Assembly: GCA_002077045.2 (NCBI GenBank)
Contig: KZ111149.1
Span: 802,203 to 866,202 of the forward strand
DNA from: Rachicladosporium sp. CCFEE 5018
Taxonomy: Eukaryota; Ascomycota; Dothideomycetes; Cladosporiales; Cladosporiaceae
DNA length: 64,000 nucleotides
Reading direction: 5' to 3'
The translations under genes were made by a program, and so were the position numbers. The notes beneath the pieces were generated by a model. It searched no databases, was not told where the DNA came from, and saw only the letters and a program-made list of their open reading frames with translations. Below, in pieces: positions 20,404-30,788 of this stretch. Positions within the stretch are counted from its first letter, which is position 1; the number at the start of each line of letters is the position of its first letter.

Positions 20404-21030
20404 ATGGTAGCTGGGGAGGATCTAGCTCAGCGACAGCTGGTCTCCGTCTATGATGCAGTCGCTGGCCGTGCAGGCTACGAGGGTTTCGTCAGCAACAGCA
20501 GACCTACGACGTCTCGTGACAGCACGACTGCTCCCAGCATTACTATCTCGCCCGAGGAAGTGCTTTTTCGTCGGCAAGGTGCACCAGTACGCTACCAGGA
20601 AGACGACGTGTATGCCGCTGATCGCCAACTACGGCTTGACCAACGGTTGCCGAGTTCCGATCTGCTAACGGCGATTCATGCGTATGCCAGCGATTTTTAC
20701 GCACATGCGACGCCGGACGGTGGGGAGCATGATGTGAGGACCCTCGACGAAACTGCGCTGCTTGCACTGGGCATCCTACTCGAAGAAAGTGCGGCTGAAG
20801 TCGTTGGCCAAACGGGTGATCTTGCGTTGATAGAGGGGCCGGATGTAGATGCGTTCGCCTCACCGATTTGCAACGCGCGACATCGCAATAATTCTGGACT
20901 TCAGGGGAGCGTCCTTCGTGACCGATCACGGAATTCGAGGAGTACGAGTCGATCTTCGAAGCATGCCATGGTTGATGAGTCGAGTAGATCGAGGAGCCGG
21001 TCCATCAAGAGGCATCAAGAGTCCGATTGA
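20404..21030 (+). CDS. Conserved protein of unknown function (A copy)
   Basis: A single exon of 208 residues with an ATG at 20404. I do not recognise the family. The ordered part is residues 1-150, with VSVYDAVAGRAGYEGFVSNS, then APVRYQEDDVYAADRQLRLD, then LPSSDLLTAIHAYASDFYAH, and a helical LDETALLALGILLEESAAEV. The tail from about 160 is Arg/Ser-rich (RDRSRNSRSTSRSSK) like a nuclear or splicing-type RS region. The B copy (38978-39604) has the same length and differs mainly in the tail, so the first 150 residues appear to be under selection. The 3' end of this gene is repeated in damaged form near 23575. Confidence 0.7.
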   Translation: MVAGEDLAQRQLVSVYDAVAGRAGYEGFVSNSRPTTSRDSTTAPSITISPEEVLFRRQGAPVRYQEDDVYAADRQLRLDQRLPSSDLLTAIHAYASDFYAHATPDGGEHDVRTLDETALLALGILLEESAAEVVGQTGDLALIEGPDVDAFASPICNARHRNNSGLQGSVLRDRSRNSRSTSRSSKHAMVDESSRSRSRSIKRHQESD

Positions 21031-21215
21031 CATGGGCAGATCTCACCACTCGAGTCCAAATACTCGTTATAACATGACTGTCATCACTTGCGATCATTGT
21101 GACCGCCCTGTCAGCCTTGCCGTGGGCATTCACAGTCCACACCGGTCCACTTGGCCAAGCATATGATCACTGTGCTTGCCAGCATCGCACTTCCCGCCAT
21201 GGGTAGCGCATGCAT
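20900..21215. repeat. Duplicated segment, left copy
   Basis: The last part of the unknown gene and about 190 bases of its 3' flank are repeated, diverged, at about 23575-23910. Copy B has this sequence only once. Shared landmarks are CCGATCACGGA, GTACGAGTCGATCT, CATCACTTGCGA/CATCGCTTGCGA and CGCCATGGG. Limits are approximate. Confidence 0.5.
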
Positions 21216-21523
21216 ACAAACTGAGATGTTGTCTTTGCGGTCCAAGCTAGGGAACTTTTAAGCTTTGATGAGCAAGAGCATGAAGATCAGACGATATGCA
21301 CTTGTTCGACAGGGAGAGTTTCACACAAAGATTCGCAGATAACTCCAGGAAGCAGTGGGTATGACACCACAAATGTGCCTGAATTACTATGAACGGTCTA
21401 TCAACAAAGGCTACAAAACGAGTGTGTAACAAAGCGGACGTCTCCACTCGTCGTACCATCTCTCCCACATCGTCTCCCGGTCTCTCGTGCTCCAATACCA
21501 CCCCTCCGAGCTCACTTGGGTCC
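21216..21523. other. Intergenic, 3' side of the secreted-protein gene
   Basis: About 300 bases with no gene seen; absent from copy B. Confidence 0.4.
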
Positions 21524-22000
21524 TCAAAGCGGCTTGCAGCAGGTCTGCACCAGTTGGTAAATGCTGCTGATACCAGAGGTATAACTGCAAGACCCCTCGC
21601 CGAGAGCAGGTGTGTAGCAGTTGCCGTACTCCCTACCGTTGTAGATCACGTTCATCGTACCACCTGTAGGGCCGCACGATACAGTCGAGCCATGCTGGTA
21701 AGGGACTCCGCAGGTATCGCCGATATGCGTTTTGGCGACGTTGCTGTCAATCACGGTGCAGGTGGGATTGAAGATTGCGCCCAGTTTAGCCGAGCAGCCG
21801 TAGGTGAGAGTGCCCCCGGCACCACAGCTGTAGCTGATGCCGGTTCCGACTTCGCCGTCGGCGCAAGGTTGGTAGGACCAGATCGTGGAGACCATGGCGC
21901 TGAGCACGAGGGTGATGGCGACTGTGATCTGCCTGCGAGGAAGAGTTGACGCGGTCAGCGACTCGTTCAAGTACAGCCAGATGTATGTCAAGTCTTACAT
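21524..22000 (-). CDS. Small secreted cysteine-rich protein, split start codon
   Basis: Exons on the minus strand: 21999-22000 and 21524-21932, with a 66-nt intron (donor GTAAGA, branch CTGAC, acceptor CAG). The start codon itself is split: AT in exon 1, G in exon 2. The joined frame gives 136 residues. Residues 1-20 (MQITVAITLVLSAMVSTIWS) are a good signal peptide. The mature part has ten cysteines, including a terminal CC pair (VQTCCKPL), and Gly-rich loops. Such proteins are common among fungal secreted effectors and surface proteins, but I recognise no family. An uninterrupted frame runs upstream through the intron to 21991, but it starts with GTG/TTG-type codons and lacks the signal peptide start. 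The gene lies in a segment missing from copy B. Confidence 0.6.
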
Positions 22001-22229
22001 GATGTATGATGTATGACGTTGGTCAAGGTGAATGATCTGGGGTTGAGATGGATGCCGTATGTTGTTATGTGGACTGTAGTGATGGAATGTCTCGAATCGT
22101 TTTGCTGTGAGAGGAGATGTATGAAGCAGCGGATAGGCGCTCCTCTTATACCACGGACGAGAAGTCCCTGGGAGGGTATTGCTACTGACATAGAGGTCGA
22201 CGCGAGGATCTGACGCTCGACTCATACGC
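22001..22229. other. Upstream region of the secreted-protein gene
   Basis: 5' flank of the minus-strand gene, with a TATA-like TTATACCACGG (minus strand TATAAGAG) near 22146. Nothing else seen. Confidence 0.35.
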
Positions 22230-23095
22230 GCCGCCCAATGGTCCAGGTCAAGGAACTGCGTGGCGGAGCCCAGCTGTGCCTCTTGGTCACTTTGCCTCCT
22301 GTGAGCATTTGCAAGCATATCTCCCAGGGCGGAGCTGCCAAGCTGACCCACGGGGCGCCTCGTACGGTCGAGCAGAGTTAAGAGTGGACCTCGCGAGGTA
22401 AGTCATCGTGCCGGCCGCCGTGCGGCGCGTATAGAGCCACCCAGCGGTGCGTCTCGGCCAATCCATCTCCCAGGGCTGAGCAGCCAAGATAACCTCCAGC
22501 GCGCCGCGCACGCTCCAGTATACTTAGCATGAGACCTCGAGGCTGGACGTTGCGCCGGCTGCCTGCGGCGCCTGTACAGTCAACTAGCTGTGCCTCTTGA
22601 TCAATCCGTTTTCCAGGGGCATTCGCGGGGACAGACCTCAGGGCGGAGCTGCCAAGATGACCTACGAGGCGCCTCGCACGCTCCAGTATAGCTAGCATCA
22701 GATCTCAAGGTGAGACGTCGTACCGGCCGACGTGCTGCGCGTGTACAGTCAACTAGCTGTGCCTCTTGGTGAAATCGCTTCCCATCAGCATTCGCGGGGA
22801 CAGCCCTCAGGGCGAAGCTGCCAAGATGACCTACGAGGCGCCTCCCACGCTCCAGTAGAGCCAGCATTAGATCTCGAGGTGAGACGTCGTAGCGGCCGCC
22901 GTGCGGCGCGTGTGCAGCCACCTAGCTGTGCCTCTTAGTCAATCTGTCGCCTAGGAGCATTTGCAGGGATATTTCCTGTGTAGCGGAGTCGCCAAGATGA
23001 CCTACAGTCTGAGACGTCTCATCGTCTGCGCAGAGCCAAGATTAGAGCTTCCGAGAGAGGACGTCGTGTTGGCCGACCTGCGGCGCGTATACATA
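22230..23095. repeat. Diverged tandem repeat, about 170-base unit, five copies
   Basis: The anchor CTGTGCCTCTT or a variant recurs at about 22272, 22442, 22587, 22755 and 22925, giving steps of roughly 170, 145, 168 and 170 bases. Each unit also holds GCCAAGATGACC, CGCTCCAGTA and GACGTCGT...GGCCG...GCGGCGCGT. The units are GC-rich and diverged. Because 170 is not a multiple of three, the open frames here are accidental. The array is absent from copy B. Confidence 0.65.
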
Positions 23096-23574
23096 CGTAT
23101 TCACGGGGTCTAGATGCGATTGATAGAGCGACGCAGTAGCGACGCAGGTCTACGTTGGTATATTCTGCCGCATGCTGCCGCTATCCGGGGCGCTGAAGTG
23201 CATTGCCCCTCTCAAAGCGCCCTGGACAGATCTGATACCACTACGCCAGGTACTCGCATATCAAGCGAACCACCTGGCGGCCGTCAGTGAACATGCTTGG
23301 TGGATTCGATTCTCTTGCGGCTCGCGGCAAAGTCCATCTGACGGGTCGAGCACGAAGATGATACGGTGTTGAAGTTGATTGAGTGAATGCCAGGCTGTCT
23401 ATCATATTGCAGGCTTGATCAAGCATATTGCTCAGTAGCGCAGGAGGCAGAGAGCATGTTCGAGCATTTATGTATCTCACACGGGAGCACATCCTGGAGT
23501 ACATTATTGGCGAAGGTGGTGCTGTACTTTGCGCGTCCACTGTGCTTTAAGCGGTCTCGGGGCCCAAGCCATTG
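23096..23574. other. Unassigned sequence between repeats
   Basis: No gene seen. TTGGCGAAGGTGGTGCTG near 23507 resembles TTGGCGAAGGTGGTGCAG at 24249, so pieces of the downstream flank are also duplicated here. Confidence 0.35.
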
Positions 23575-23910
23575 TCAACATTCACCGATCACGGACATTG
23601 AGAGATACAGTACGAGTCGATCTACAAAGTACGCCACGCACATTTGATCGATTGGACCGATGAGCTGGTCGAGCAAGCGGCGCTGGGACATTGTCTGGGC
23701 TGCAAGGCATAGCAGATGTGATCTCGGAATGCGACGCGGCTATGAGAGATTCATTATCATCGCTTGCGATTGTCGCCTTACCTAATCGGCCTTGCCGCAC
23801 GCATGTGCAGTCTCAGTCTCCATCACGTCGCAGTCAGCACGTGAACATCGTGCTTTACGGCATCGCACCATCCGCCATGGGGTGCGTTTACATACCGCAG
23901 CGTCTAGACT
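23575..23910. repeat. Duplicated segment, right copy (damaged gene 3' end)
   Basis: Diverged second copy of the segment at 20900-21215. It starts with CACCGATCACGGACATTGAG and carries a broken version of the Arg/Ser tail coding sequence. Collinearity with copy B resumes through this copy (compare 39480-39810). Confidence 0.5.
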
Positions 23911-25237
23911 CTAGTGAAGGGCGCTAGATGGCTTCGCACCAGTCTACTGATGAATTGCATATTCCGCTGCATCTGGACACCAAGCTGCCGGGACACGGCA
24001 CACCAGGCGATTTGTTTCGCGGCTGATCGTGCTTGACCAGATCCAGGGTCTGGACGGTCATTAGGCGGCTACATGTGGTGACTGGCAGAATCGCTCCTGA
24101 GGCTGCGACAGAACGAGAACTTTTCTAGCGACGCCGACGAGAGCCGACTACGGCGTTCAGGTGCTCGATCGTGTCCGGTTGAGCGGAACCCGCAAAGGAC
24201 TGATGCGGCACGATGCGGCAACCTTTGCGAAAGTATTTCTGGGGTGCTTTGGCGAAGGTGGTGCAGCACTTTATAGGCACACTTTATAATATATTAGCCG
24301 CCCAGCCCAGAAGGCGCGTTCCGAAATCACGTTAGCAGCGCATGTTGTTGGTACAGGGATCTGTGTGCAATCTGATTCAAGGCACGCTGCACACAGAGAA
24401 CGCCTTACGATGCTCGCGCTGTGCCGCATGATATGAGTAGCAGATTCAATGCAGTATCAGAAGTGTGGGTGTGTTGGCTACATGTGCGTCCAGCGGAACG
24501 AGGCGATGTCTGTCCATCCGGTTTCGAGTTCCCCGCCTCTGCAACAATACCCTACTCCACATAAAGTCTACTACGGCGAGGTGAGATCAAGCCTTCGACT
24601 TCAAATATGTGGATATGAACTCTTGGGCCTTCAAAGTCTTGTTCCTGACTCTTGTCAAGGTCAAGAGTGGAGTTCTGTCATGCAGCTTGGCAAAGGCGCC
24701 ACCAATGCAAGCGAGCGAAGGATTTACCCTGCTATGCCAATCACGGTGACAGCCTTGTAATCTCTGGCATGGGTCAGTCATCTTTCGGACCTCTCTGCCG
24801 GTATATGCAAATCTTACAGCACCTGCTTGTGGTGCGACCTTTGCGACGCCGCACAGCACGCGAGATGCGACGGGACACGTGAGCCAGAAGCACGGTGGCA
24901 CGGCCAGTGGTCCGAGATCAGATCGCGTGTACCAGTCGCTTGATGAAGCAGTGTACAGTATGGGAGTAGGGATCTCCGAACGACATTTGCTCACGTGCAC
25001 TAGCTCCGGCTGTGTGGTGGGTCTTGAGACAGCACGGCAGATGCACGCACTTCAGGTCGAGCACACAAGTGCATGTTCCGTATCCACTACGATAATAAAT
25101 ATGCATCGCCATGCGTTCCCGACCAGCATCGCCTCTTATGTAGAGGCTCAACATAACTCATTGCCGTACTGAGGGCTATCCCGCTGGTGTTTGACTTTGT
25201 TGCCACGCGACAAAATCTGCCAATGCGAGCTTACTGA
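23911..25237. other. Long intergenic region (A copy)
   Basis: 1.3 kb, alignable to 39830-41131 of copy B with many small indels. Short frames on both strands are not preserved between the copies, so I see no gene. A better-kept stretch around 24715-24815 may be regulatory or transcribed. Confidence 0.4.
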
Positions 25238-25358
25238 CTCTTGGAACTCTGGGTAGAAAAGCTTGGATTTAGCCGTGAACGACCACGCTACCTGCACGCT
25301 TCCCGTCCCGACCACCCAATATCGTGGAGAGAAGCACCTGGAGAAGCGGGTGAAAATG
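25238..25358. promoter_or_regulatory. 121-base invariant non-coding block (A copy)
   Basis: Base-for-base identical to 41132-41252, while the sequence on either side has substitutions. It lies 453 bases before the transporter ATG. It may be a regulatory element or an unrecognised transcript. Confidence 0.45.
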
Positions 25359-25810
25359 GTCTTATTCCGATCTCACTCTAGCTTACTGCAGCAAGACATG
25401 GGTCGACATGGTTGTATGGTCTGCGCTGGGTAGCCGCTAATTGGCTCCGCAGCACTCGTGATTGACTGGCCCGCGCCCAGACTGTCCTCGGCCCCGTGGG
25501 TCTCCCCCAGCTGGAGCCATGCGAGACTCCAAATTGTGGCGTTTCGTGTCCGTCTGCGGGACGCTGGTCTATACCGGATGTGCACCGCTCGCCTGCTACA
25601 CTTCATGCCGGCTAAATAGGATGAATAGATCACCGCTGCAGCGGAGGCAGTGGTTGCAGGGCCCTCATAAAGGTCATACAATGCCCAGCCTCTACACTCC
25701 TTCCTTGCACAGGTCTCTCGCTCCTGAGTGTTGTCTTGTCAAGTCCTGGGCGACTCTCGAGAACACCCTATCCCTACCTCCACCCCCACTAACAGCACAT
25801 CACCGCTGCG
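25359..25810. promoter_or_regulatory. Sugar transporter promoter (A copy)
   Basis: A candidate carbon-repressor (CreA-type) site CCCCAG lies at 25505-25510 and is kept in copy B (41398-41403). The CATAAAGG near 25667 may be TATA-like. The identity of these sites is a guess. Confidence 0.3.
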
Positions 25811-27440
25811 ATGGAGGCACCTACCAAGGGCGCCTTCCGTCTGGCTGGGCGTGAGTTCCCAGCTGTCACCTGGTACAAGGATCCCAGTCTCCGGAAGACC
25901 TACATCTGCTTGTGCTTCGTCGTGTTGACCTCCGCGACCAACGGTTACGATGGCTCCATGGTCAACGGTCTCCAGTCACTCACCATCTGGCAAGACTGTA
26001 AGTAATCCGATAGCCGAGATGTTATGAGCGTACCCTAACTCTGTTACAGACTTCGGTCACCCCCACGGCTCTGAACTCGGCTTACTCGCTTGCATCATGT
26101 CCATCGGATCTCTCGTCGCCATCCCCATTGTCCCGTACACCGCCGACATCCTCGGTCGCCGCACTGGTGTCTGCATTGGTTGCGTAATCATGCTTGTGGG
26201 CGTGGTACTCCAAACGATCTCCGTCAACATTAAGATGTTCATCGCCGCCCGATTCTTCCTCGGTTTCGGTATCGCCATTGCACACGGCTCTTCGCCACTT
26301 TTGGTGACTGAGCTTGCGCATCCTCAGCACCGCGCCACGTTCACCACGATCTACAACACCACCTGGTACATCGGTTCATTCGTGGCCGCATGGCTCACTT
26401 TCGGCACCAACCACATCAACAACGACTGGTGCTGGCGTGTCCCTTCGCTGGTTCAGGCATTCCCTTCCCTACTTCAGCTTGGGTTCGTCTGGTTTGTGCC
26501 CGAGTCGCCACGTTGGCTCATTGCCAAGGGCCGCATGGAGAAGGCTCACCAGGTCCTTGCTAAGGTTCACGCCAACGGTAACCTCGAGGATGAGGTTGTG
26601 CAGATCGAGCTCCAGGAGATCAAGGATACCATCAAGCTCGAGCAAGAGTTCGAGTCCAATGGCTGGCTCGAGTTGGTCAAGACCAAGGGTAACCGTCACC
26701 GTCTCATTATCCTGCTGTCCATGGGTCTCTTCTCGCAGTGGTCTGGCAACGGTATCGCATCCTACTACCTCAACAAGGTCTTCGACTCAGTAGGCATCAC
26801 CAACTCGAACGTCCAGCTCGTTATCAACGGCTGCCTGCAAATCCTGAACATCATTGTCGCCACTGGCCAGTGCTTCGTCGTTGACCGCATCGGTCGCCGA
26901 ACTCTGTTCCTGACATCCACCGCCGGCATGCTCGTCACCTACATCTCCTGGACCATCTGCACCTGGTCGTACGTCGAGCGTGGATCCAAGGCTGGTGGTC
27001 ATGCCGTTATTGCCATGATCTTCATCTACTACGTCTGGTACAACATGGCTTGGTCTGGTCTCCTCGTCGGTTACTCCGCTGAGATCTTGCCCTACAGCCT
27101 TCGTGCTAAGGGCATGACCGCTATGTTCCTCATGGTAGACATCGCTCTCTTCTTCAACCAGTACGTCAACCCTATCGCCTTGGACCATATCGGCTGGAAG
27201 TACTACATCGTCTACGATGCCTTCCTTGCCTTCGAGCTGTTCATCGTCTACTGGTTCTACATTGAGACCCGCTACACTCCTCTTGAGGAGATCGCCAAGC
27301 ACTTCGACGGAGACAACGCCCTTGTGGGAGGTGCCGCCGCGAACCAGAAGTCCAAGGAGCTCGCCGCAGAGATGGGGGGCCTCGACACCGTGGACATGAG
27401 CGAGAAGCGTGGCGCTGCGATTGAGACCAAGGAGTACTAG
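25811..27440 (+). CDS. MFS sugar transporter, lactose-permease/hexose type (A copy)
   Basis: Sugar:proton symporter-type MFS protein with 12 membrane segments. Two exons, 25811-25997 and 26050-27440, give 525 residues. Motifs: GYDGSMVNGLQSLTIWQ in TM1, DILGRRTGVCIGC (the MFS loop 2-3 signature), RFFLGFGIAIAHGSSPLLV, VPESPRWLIAKGR (the PESPRWL sugar-porter motif), VDRIGRRTLFLTSTAG, and the C-terminal ETRYTPLEEIAKHFDGD. This pattern is typical of fungal lactose permease (Lac12-like) and hexose transporters; the substrate cannot be read from sequence. The B copy (41704-43333) differs at only three residues (Ala/Thr-11-like, Ser/Gly and Val/Ile changes) despite many silent differences, which shows strong purifying selection on both. 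Confidence 0.93.
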
Positions 27441-28497
27441 ATGCTGTACATCTGAGGAGGCTCACAGATAGTTCGTCTACATAGTACTTTGCAATGCAAT
27501 CTCACTGCACCTAAATCCACATCCTTGTTCAGCGTTGTCTCATGCGTCTATCATCACGTTTCACCGCTTTTGAAGCTGATGCTTGGCATCCCATCTGATC
27601 CTTAACCCGATTGCGCACCGCTGGGTCGCACCACTCAGCCCTTCAACTATCGTATAATTAGCCCTGCAGACTGCCTGTTTGCGACTGTGATGAGAGCTTG
27701 TCATGGGTGCAGTGCGATGTGCTTATTATTTCCACGTCCTGCATCCTAATCTCAAACGCTACACCCGTTCTCATCCCATTCTCCGCGATCAAGATGGGTA
27801 TGCGCCAGAAACTGCCTATGCACGACTCTTTCACGTCGCGGACGAATACACGAACTGGCTGATGTGCTATTGAAATGGATAATGTCGATGGCGGGCAGAT
27901 GGCTCGTGGCTTTGCGTCCGCCTTGTCACCTCACTTGGCATCGCGGCTGGCATCTACGGACTCCCGATACCGACAACGGCGAGAGGTGCTGGTAGCTTGA
28001 GAACCAGACAAAGAATAGCCGACGATCTTGTGTCACAGCTCGTGCGGCGTCCTGTCACTGCTGACGTCCCAGCAGCTCCTACACCTGCCTGATCTGCAGG
28101 CGGTGCTCTCATCAGCCGCCGTATCCTTCGCCCAGAGAGAAGTAATGTTGGGTGGCAGCATGATCCATCTTAGTCGGGCACGCATCCCCTTTCGCGTCGT
28201 CGAATCCCGTTCACCGCTATGACCGCGCGTTGAAGCGCCTCTACAAGACTTCGGAAAGAGATGGTTTCGGGTCAGCAGACCAACCAAGTACCTGATTGAA
28301 TGCATCTTTTCGAGTGAGACTACCAATCGCTGATCATGTCTCTGCACGTCTTTCACGTTCCGTTACATTGCGCACATGGTAGGCGAGCACGACGTCAGGG
28401 TGTGGCCACTCGAGTGTCTGCCGAGCATGCTTCAAAGTCACAAAGTGGATATCGCCATCGAGTGCTTCAGGACAAGAATTTCCGATGTCATGCGCAA
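27441..28497. other. Intergenic (A copy)
   Basis: About 1.06 kb downstream of the transporter. It aligns only in parts with copy B (43334-43978), which is about 400 bases shorter. No gene seen. Confidence 0.4.
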
Positions 28498-28892
28498 TCA
28501 CCGACCCACTGCCTGACATATCACCTGCAGCAAGTGAATAAGCGCAGTCAGTCGTCCAAAGCGAACGACTTACATCGCACCGGCTGCTAGCGGTGATGAC
28601 CATACAACGCCGCTGAAGTCGACGAAACAGTCTGGCAAGTACGCGCGCAGCCAGCGCCACGGTCATGTAGTTGAACAATAGAGGTTCGAAAATTGCGTGC
28701 TGCCTGGCAATGCCTCCAGCTTAGTGGTGGGCGACATCACCAGTAAAGAGGAGCTGGCCACGACTCTCCCTGCAAAGCTGTCGATATAAGGGGCTTTTGG
28801 ACGGGTGTCACGATGTCGGCGGATCGATCACTAGCAGCGTTCAGAGCATCAAATGCTATGAGTAGAGGGACCATGCCTATGGCTACGCTCAT
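28498..28892 (-). CDS. Possible small multi-exon membrane protein gene (A copy)
   Basis: Tentative. Minus-strand exons 28741-28892, 28574-28703 and 28498-28524 join in frame to 102 codons. The start is MSVAIGMVPLLIAFDALNAA, the middle is STALQGESWPAPLYW and then LLFNYMTVALAARVLARLF, and the end is CDVICQAVGR. The second intron (49 nt, donor GTAAGT, branch GACTGAC, acceptor CAG) is convincing; the first would be only 37 nt, which is short even for fungi. The same block is conserved in copy B, but both splice sites are lost there. It could be a relic of a larger integral membrane protein. I cannot name a family. Confidence 0.3.
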
Positions 28893-29468
28893 TGCCCAGG
28901 CAGCTTTCCAGAAGCCGATAATCCTGGATAAGTATAGCTAGCGACTTCCCGATCATGCAGCCACTCAGCAAAGCTCTGATCGGTACTTGGCCTCAAGACC
29001 TCTTATCTTTTCAGTACGCCTGAAATTGCTGACAAGGTCTTGCGAGTTTGCCGGTCAGCGAACCGAAATTTAGCTTTTACTCTACCAACAAGGCCACTCA
29101 GTGACCTGCTGGGTCAAACGCGATGAGTGCGCAATCCTGAAGGCAGGTCCTCAGTCTCAGCGCCGGACCTCATTGAGACGGCTTATTCGCAGCGAGTCGA
29201 GTTCACTTGACTCTTGCATGCTCGTCACTTGTGACGATTGGCATGTGATAACATGTGCAACGGCTGCTTTTGGTAAGAGCCGTGACACTTCATTTGATGC
29301 ACTGCTCTCCATCTCCTATTACCACTCAATCCTGTGACATTAGTCGACTACTCTTCTCCTCGATACTCATATATCCCTCGAGCTTTCGATCACCCATCGT
29401 CTACCACATACAGACTGACAGGACTCCTCGACGAGCACTCAGTACTCACACGAGACCTCAGAAACGCA
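28893..29468. other. Intergenic / upstream region of the pseudogene
   Basis: 576 bases, well aligned with copy B (44370-44945). No other gene seen. Confidence 0.4.
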
Positions 29469-30391
29469 ATGGATCGCTTCAATCAGCTCGCAGCTCTACG
29501 CGACCGCCACCTTCGCGGCATCGATAGAATGAGAGCCGCTATCGGAGCTTTTGGCCCTCTTCACAGGCCTCTCTAAAATCCCTTCCTCAAGCCATATAAC
29601 AAGAGCAGCAAAGAGAGGTGGTCCGACGAGGAATGGGCCAGTGCGACTACAATTGCCCAGCGCATCGAAGCAGACAATCGTGCACAAGGCGAAAGTCCCC
29701 TGTCGCGCTTCGCCGACACCCACCTGGTGTACAGGACGCAGTGTGGGATCAACCCCACCAAAGAACTCGATCGTATCGCAGACAGTCACAGCTTCATGGT
29801 CGGGTACCTGGACGATAAGGAAATCGCAGGCTTCATCCACGCCCATCCCACCGTCAATCAACCCAATTACAATCAAATTCGCGAATACCTCGGCAGATAT
29901 TCAGGTGTTATCAAGCACCACACCTTACAATACCTCAAGCTGGTATGAGTGATAATCCCAGAGAGTCTCTTATAGCCTCATGCTAACTTTGCGCAGGCTG
30001 TAAAGCTTCTATCAAGCATTCCTATGGCAAGGAGGCGTGGAGCAATGCATCAGATGATGACATCCGGGTCCTACTGCTCGCTCTCTTCGACGAGTTCCCT
30101 CTCACAATCTCGAAGCAGACCTTTTACCACGCGAACAAGAGCGTGGACTTTGAGGGGATCTGGGCTGGTCCAACGGGCCTACGGACCAACTATCAGAGGC
30201 TGTGCCGTACGAAATTCGTCCATCTTGCGAAGTCGACCTACCTATATTGATTCCGCACCCACGATCGCAAGAAGCTGGACAAGGCATACAATCGGCACAT
30301 GAAGTCCAATGGCATCAGGTCGCTTCAGATCGGACCCATCGAGGAGATGCCGTCCCGGCCCACGCCAGCATCGACGTAGGCCGCGGTATGA
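29469..30391 (+). pseudogene. Disabled copy of the unknown gene intact at 44946-45869
   Basis: By alignment with the intact B copy, this A copy keeps the ATG at 29469 and the intron (29943-29996) but carries four disabling changes. There is a TAC to TAA stop at 29574-29576 (codon 36), a one-base deletion at about 30007-30010 just after the intron, a TGC to TGA stop at 30248-30250, and a CAG to TAG stop at 30377-30379, close to the normal end. Only about 35 residues could be made. The rest of the sequence is still very close to B, so the loss is recent relative to the split of the two copies. Confidence 0.85.
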
Positions 30392-30788
30392 GAAGACTCG
30401 CCCAGCAGATGGACGATCGCATCTTTGTTTTACTGACTACGACGGGTTCGAGCTTGCAAGGGAAGTGGGTGCCGTCATTGGTAACGAAGGGAAAGTGCAT
30501 GATCGAGACTGAGAGACGCAGGGTCGGCTCTGCGCCAAGAAATGTGTGTTCAGTCCGATCAGGTGGCATAACGCCTGCATTTCGCAATCAGCACACGTAT
30601 GAGCGGCGGGGAGCTTTGGTGGCTTATCCGTACATATCCCACCATTGTAGCTATACGGTGAATCCAAGCCAAGTACGACATCCCCCTCCCAGACTCTCAC
30701 TTGCAGCATATCGAGCAACATAGCGACCTGACAGCGACGACCCCAGCAAAATCTCCATCCCTCGCACCTCCGGCTGTCCCTCAATCGC
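30392..30788. other. Intergenic, convergent 3' ends (A copy)
   Basis: 397 bases between the pseudogene and MND1; nothing coding seen. Confidence 0.4.

Noticed and set aside
22378..22921. Minus-strand frames inside the tandem array
   Set aside because: They arise from the repeat unit; the 170-base period shifts frame at each step, so no repeat protein is encoded.
24449..25000. Frames on both strands upstream of the sugar transporter
   Set aside because: Partly kept in copy B but with shifted starts and ends, no splice logic and no family; the similarity is that of ordinary homologous intergenic DNA.
28180..28230. tRNA-like B-box sequence (GTCGAATCCCG)
   Set aside because: No matching A box or cloverleaf can be formed around it; I found no tRNA in the window.
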